A DNA stretch of 11,117 nucleotides, taken from positions 1 to 11,117 of the forward strand of contig CALCGR010000113.1 of the NCBI GenBank assembly GCA_937901025.1, written 5' to 3'. The number at the start of each line of letters is the position of its first letter. Within the stretch, counting starts at the first letter, position 1. Positions 8,433-11,117 of the stretch are shown one piece after another. The position numbers and the translations under genes are program-made. This DNA is from an uncultured Bacteroidales bacterium. Its GTDB lineage: Bacteria > Bacteroidota > Bacteroidia > Bacteroidales > Paludibacteraceae. The notes beneath the pieces are model-generated. The model made no database searches and was not told the DNA's origin. It worked only from the letters and a program-made list of their open reading frames with translations.

Positions 8433-9837
8433 TATTACCACGCAAAGCATTATCGGCACACCGACAATCGTGCAATTTGACTCTCATTATCAAAACGAAC
8501 CTCTATACACATTTGTTGGTATTATAATACAAACACGAGATGGCAAAGAGAATCCCCCGCGATTAGCGACTTATTATGTTTTTGAAGAAGATAAACACCC
8601 TTTGTGTTATGGCTTTTGTGCTGTTTTGTTTAATTGGGCTCTAAAGGAAGCACGCAATCGTTTCGTAATAAGCCATCCTAATCAAAAAGTTATTCTTAGT
8701 ACACCGGATTTGAATTTTGATTTTGAAGAATTTATTCCCGTAGATGAGTTGTGCGAACAATATCTCAAGTGGATTAGTTTACCTTATAAATCTTGGTTGC
8801 AGTGTTCCCCGAGGCTGAAACAATTCACAGAATCTAATGATGCATTGTTCTCATTTATGCTATTTGCCGAGTATGACTATTTCTGTGATTTTTTTTATCG
8901 AGGTATTTCCGAGGACCTCTCTGAAAAGCAAAAAAACGATTTCTTGACTTGGTGGCATTGTCTTGTAGACTATATCACCAAGCATTACAAAATAGACATA
9001 CCCGTTCGATATATTCAAAAACGTGTTGTAGAGTTCTTGTCTGGCATAGGAGCACTAACGATTCCAAAAGAAATGACACTGGAAGATTTCTGCGAGTCTG
9101 CTTCTACTATTAATGTAGATAGAACAATAAATAATAAAAGTAATCAACAAATTTATCAAATTAATATTATGCCAACTCATGTTTACCAAGGCAATGCCAT
9201 CCATAATGATAATAGCAAGACAATCAATGTCAGGTTATCAAAAGAAGAGACTTTAGATTTAATTCGCGGATTTCTTAAAGATGAAGAACCAATACATCAG
9301 CGACCAACTACCCAACCAAAGCAGAGAAAAGGGAAAAAGGTTGCGGAAGTTAAGCCTTACACCATTGACTATATTTGCGTCAAAGACCAAAAGCCGTTGC
9401 GCTTGCAATTATTACGTTGTAAATGGGTAGAATGGGGTTGGATAAAAGAGGTAGAAAAAGTGGAAGATTTTGACGATTTCTTCGAAGGGAAAATACGAGA
9501 TTGCAATTTAATATGGACAGGAGCCAATGAGGCAATTCTCTATGAATTGTTACAAACCATTCTCAAACAAACATTTGTTAAGAAACATGAAAATTGTTCT
9601 GCCCGCTCAATCTGCATAGGGCAATTTAAGAAGGAGAACATCCGCTCCGATAAATCGCGTGTCTCAGAAGAAGAAAAGATGAGGATTGACTTAAGTATAT
9701 ATTTGCTAGATACTACAAAACCAATACCTCAACCTCGTTCGATAGCTGAAAAACAACCGGATATTTCTGATTCTGCTTTGTATGAACTCTTGATAGGACA
9801 ACTACATGTGACCAAGGATTTAAATAAGAAAGTATAA
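8413..9837 (+). CDS. Unrecognised 474-aa protein of the restriction operon, internal shared tag
   Basis: I do not recognise the family with confidence. Three parts can be seen. Residues 1-235 form an alpha/beta-looking domain rich in aromatics (YTFVGIIIQTRDGKE, then AEYDYFCDFFYRGISED). The shared module is at 239-273: INNKSNQ, INIMP and HVYQGNAIHNDNSKTINV. A basic linker follows (about 296-315, KQRKGKKVAEVK), then a C-terminal domain (about 318-450) with WVEWGWIKEVEKVEDFDDFF and CNLIWTGANEAILYELL. The latter vaguely resembles a Bacteroidetes-specific domain I associate with RteC-like or hypothetical proteins (weak recollection). Start ATG 8413 lies inside the previous gene; the next methionine is about 150 residues on, so this start is well supported. 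It is the last gene before the operon terminator. A role as scaffold or effector tied to HsdR and the 331-aa protein is inference. Confidence 0.85.
   Translation: MAPQILNITTQSIIGTPTIVQFDSHYQNEPLYTFVGIIIQTRDGKENPPRLATYYVFEEDKHPLCYGFCAVLFNWALKEARNRFVISHPNQKVILSTPDLNFDFEEFIPVDELCEQYLKWISLPYKSWLQCSPRLKQFTESNDALFSFMLFAEYDYFCDFFYRGISEDLSEKQKNDFLTWWHCLVDYITKHYKIDIPVRYIQKRVVEFLSGIGALTIPKEMTLEDFCESASTINVDRTINNKSNQQIYQINIMPTHVYQGNAIHNDNSKTINVRLSKEETLDLIRGFLKDEEPIHQRPTTQPKQRKGKKVAEVKPYTIDYICVKDQKPLRLQLLRCKWVEWGWIKEVEKVEDFDDFFEGKIRDCNLIWTGANEAILYELLQTILKQTFVKKHENCSARSICIGQFKKENIRSDKSRVSEEEKMRIDLSIYLLDTTKPIPQPRSIAEKQPDISDSALYELLIGQLHVTKDLNKKV
9127..9231 (+). other. Shared tag module, copy 3 (middle of 474-aa protein)
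   Basis: Residues 239-273. The core HVYQGNAIHNDNSKTINV (nt 9178-9231) aligns without gaps with HsdR 1098-1115. Upstream, I-N-x-K-S-N-Q and I-N-I-x-P are also shared with HsdR, separated by three extra residues here. Unlike the other copies it is internal, forming the junction between two domains. Confidence 0.8.
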
Positions 9838-9842
9838 TTCCC

Positions 9843-9995
9843 GTTGTCATCGTTGTTGTCAAATTTCATTTTTTTTCATTTTTTTTGAATTTTATCGGGA
9901 CTCTTTGTAAATAAAGGAGTCCCGATTCTTTTTTTAGTCCATTCCATTGCTGTCTTTTTTAGGACTGTTGTCATTTTATTTTTATTTGACAACAG
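9843..9995. repeat. Cluster of GTTGTC / GACAAC repeats, including a 9-bp inverted repeat
   Basis: GTTGTC occurs at 9843-9848, again within GTTGTTGTCAAAT around 9852-9863, and in CTGTTGTCA at 9965-9973. The last pairs with TGACAACAG at 9987-9995 across an AT-only 13-nt loop. The outer ATTTGACAAC (9984-9993) is also the reverse complement of GTTGTCAAAT in the second copy. The hairpin lacks a downstream T-run, so it is not a plain terminator; it could be an operator, a recombination site or the trace of a small mobile repeat. Confidence 0.5.
9894..9935 (+). terminator. Rho-independent terminator of the hsd operon
   Basis: A 10-bp perfect inverted repeat (ATCGGGACTC / GAGTCCCGAT) with a 13-nt loop is followed by TCTTTTTTT. 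It lies 56 nt after the stop of the 474-aa gene and marks the end of the five-gene operon. Confidence 0.9.
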
Positions 9996-10064
9996 AATTT
10001 GCCTTCTTTTCCCCATTGTTGAACCCGGGTGAGACACAAACCATTCCTCAACGGGCGAACTACA

Positions 10065-10421
10065 ATGACTAAAAACATTTTCATGGCAACGATGCCAAAG
10101 TCCGAGTTATCTAAGGTAGCTCAAGTAATGAACGAATGTAATCTCAACGACCTCGTCTATTTTGTCATACGGCGGGCTACCGATGAGCAATGGGAAGACC
10201 TCTACGACATTCTGCAACCTACGCTCGAAACGCGTATTCCTTTATCTAAGGGCAAACGTCAGATGGTTTTCTGTCGCCCTATGCACAAGGACAACGATCT
10301 CCTTGAGTTTGAAGATTACCGCTTTGTTCTCAAAACCGTCTTCGGTCCTACGTGCCGGATTCCCGTCCGCGTATGCCATCGTATCACCCGCGTAGTTGAG
10401 GAGGGGAGTTATGAGTGCTAA
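10065..10421 (+). CDS. Unrecognised 118-aa protein preceding a VirE-like gene
   Basis: I do not recognise this small protein. It is soluble and mixed alpha/beta: an N-terminal helix (ELSKVAQVMNECNLNDLVYFVIR), an acidic helix (DEQWEDLYDILQ), then a basic Cys-containing C-terminal half with two VFCRP/PTCRIPVRVC-like segments. Three of its four cysteines lie in the last half, but spacing does not make a clear zinc finger. The ATG at 10065 is preferred; an in-frame GTG at 10029 would add 12 residues, and an ATG at 10083 is also possible. It overlaps the next gene by 11 nt, so the two are co-translated. In Bacteroidales, VirE-like genes commonly follow small DNA-binding or hypothetical genes inside mobile elements, which is the likely setting (inference). 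Confidence 0.65.
   Translation: MTKNIFMATMPKSELSKVAQVMNECNLNDLVYFVIRRATDEQWEDLYDILQPTLETRIPLSKGKRQMVFCRPMHKDNDLLEFEDYRFVLKTVFGPTCRIPVRVCHRITRVVEEGSYEC
10399..10404 (+). promoter_or_regulatory. Perfect Shine-Dalgarno before the VirE-like gene
   Basis: AGGAGG lies 6 nt before the ATG at 10411, inside the end of the preceding gene. Bacteroidetes genes rarely use such a sequence and no other gene in this window has one. It fixes the start of the VirE-like gene and may hint at a mobile-element origin. Confidence 0.7.
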
Positions 10422-11117
10422 TAAACTATCAACGGCGCAGGAGTATGTGCGGATGAACTATGTCGAGACCGGACGGCTCCGCTACGACCTGCTGTCGCAG
10501 AAACTGCAAATAAAAGACCCCTCCCGGCCTCCCCTCAAAGGGGAGGAGATGGGAGTAGGGGAGGAGAGGGGTAGAGGAGTAGGGTTGTGGCAAGACCTGG
10601 ACACGCGGTGGATCAATACGTTGGCGGTGGATTGTGCGAACGAGACCGGCGTCAGCGTCAGCGACAAAGAGATACGCATCGTCCTCAATAGCCACGTAGT
10701 ACCCGCCATCAATCCCCTGCGCGACTGGCTACTCTCCCTCGACGAATATACGCCCGGGAACTCCTCGTTCATTGACTGGCTCAGTGGGCAGGTGCATGTG
10801 GTAGAGAGGGGAGTAGAGGAGGAGAGGAGTAGAGGAGTAGGGAAAGCGCAGGAATGCTGGAGGCAGTGTTTCCGCAAGTGGTTCGTAGCGATGGTGGCGA
10901 GTTGGCTCCATGACGACGTCGTCAACCAGCAGGTGCTCGTACTCATCGGGCGCCAGGGCATCTACAAGACCACATGGCTCGAGCACCTGATGCCGCCGTG
11001 TCTGCGCGCCTATCAGACGAAGATGGCGAACGTACGCGACCTTAATAAGGACGAGCGCATGCGTATCGCGGAGTTCGGGCTCATCAACCTCGACGAGATA
11101 GACTCGATGTCCGACAA
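10411..11117 (+). CDS. VirE/VapE-like P-loop ATPase of a mobile element (N-terminal part)
   Basis: The frame is open from ATG 10411 to the window end (235 codons), so the C terminus is missing. It resembles the virulence-associated E (VirE/VapE, PF05272-type) proteins, helicase/primase-associated ATPases carried by Bacteroidales integrative elements and prophages and probably involved in element replication. The N-terminal part (DLDTRWINTLAVDCANETG, then IRIVLNSHVVPAINPLRDWL) matches the usual region before the ATPase. A Walker A GRQGIYKT lies at about residues 178-185, and a Walker B-like LINLDEID follows near the end of the window. Two short Gly/Glu/Arg insertions, about residues 40-58 and 132-145, come from G-rich DNA repeats and interrupt otherwise normal sequence without breaking the frame. 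Whether the protein is still active is unknown. Confidence 0.8.
   Translation, partial: MSANKLSTAQEYVRMNYVETGRLRYDLLSQKLQIKDPSRPPLKGEEMGVGEERGRGVGLWQDLDTRWINTLAVDCANETGVSVSDKEIRIVLNSHVVPAINPLRDWLLSLDEYTPGNSSFIDWLSGQVHVVERGVEEERSRGVGKAQECWRQCFRKWFVAMVASWLHDDVVNQQVLVLIGRQGIYKTTWLEHLMPPCLRAYQTKMANVRDLNKDERMRIAEFGLINLDEIDSMSD
10528..10546. repeat. Short palindrome at the head of G-rich repeat copy A
   Basis: CCTCCCC and GGGGAGG form a perfect 7-bp stem around a TCAAA loop. It lies directly before the 34-bp G-rich repeat and together they resemble the dispersed CCTCCCC...GGGGAGG elements often seen between genes in Bacteroidetes (recollection). Here it is translated, in frame, as part of PPLKGEE. 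Confidence 0.7.
10551..10584 (+). repeat. 34-bp G-rich repeat, copy A, inside the VirE-like gene
   Basis: This copy is identical to copy B at 32 of 34 positions, ending in the same GTAGAGGAGTAGGG. In the reading frame of the gene it encodes GVGEERGRGVG. The strand has no C and several G-runs of three or four, so it might form a G-quadruplex. Confidence 0.85.
10809..10842 (+). repeat. 34-bp G-rich repeat, copy B, inside the VirE-like gene
   Basis: This second copy starts 258 bp (86 codons) after copy A, in the same phase, and encodes GVEEERSRGVG. It differs from copy A at two G-to-A positions and lacks the adjoining palindrome. Confidence 0.85.

Noticed and set aside
10029..10064. GTG at 10029 as the start of the 118-aa gene
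   Set aside because: An ATG 36 nt downstream is more likely and the extra residues show no feature; not excluded.
10429..10986. Overlapping minus-strand open frames opposite the VirE-like gene
   Set aside because: They are Ser/Pro/Leu-rich products of the antisense of GC-rich coding DNA and the G-rich repeats; the plus strand has clear P-loop and Walker B motifs.
1..11117. CRISPR array, tRNA or rRNA genes
   Set aside because: No regularly spaced direct repeats and no tRNA- or rRNA-like segments were seen on either strand; the 12-bp and 34-bp repeats lie in coding sequence or its remnants.

Overview
The window looks like a Bacteroidales (Prevotella/Bacteroides-like) chromosome. The evidence is a textbook Bacteroidetes promoter (TTTG, 20 bp, TATCTTTG), the general lack of Shine-Dalgarno sequences, a KorB-type 2-oxoacid:ferredoxin oxidoreductase subunit, and a VirE-type mobile-element ATPase. 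Family assignments were made by reading the proteins; no database search was possible.

Layout. 1-678 is the C-terminal two thirds of korB, a core-metabolism gene, closed by a strong rho-independent terminator (700-729). 730-1320 holds a strong promoter (831-862), a leader of about 140 nt, and the collapsed remains of an AlbA_2/Schlafen-type ATP-binding gene (1001-1254). 1321-9837 is one tightly packed plus-strand operon: hsdM, hsdS, hsdR (a complete Type I restriction-modification system) followed by two unrecognised genes of 331 and 474 aa. Neighbouring genes overlap by 14, 1 and 20 nt or lie 5 nt apart. A terminator (9894-9935) closes the operon. 10065-11117 is a second, more GC-rich unit: an unrecognised 118-aa gene overlapping a VirE/VapE-like P-loop protein that runs off the end of the window.

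The most interesting observation is a short peptide module shared by three consecutive proteins of the restriction operon. HsdR ends with YNYYGKAVHEDNSKNINI (plus three residues), the 331-aa protein ends with YNYFSGAVHDDHSKHVNI (plus eight), and the 474-aa protein carries HVYQGNAIHNDNSKTINV in its middle. The HsdR and 474-aa copies also share a further INxKSNQ...INIxP segment just before it. Their codons have diverged, so similarity is held at the protein level. I infer a homotypic docking or co-assembly tag joining two uncharacterised accessory proteins to the restriction subunit, making this a candidate five-gene extended Type I defence system.

A second oddity is in the VirE-like gene, where two 34-bp G-rich repeats (32 of 34 identical) are inserted in the same reading phase, adding near-identical peptides without breaking the frame. 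Hand counts on single 60-base lines (36/60 G+C in korB, 19/60 in hsdR, 39/60 in the VirE-like gene) suggest the restriction operon was acquired separately from its flanks.
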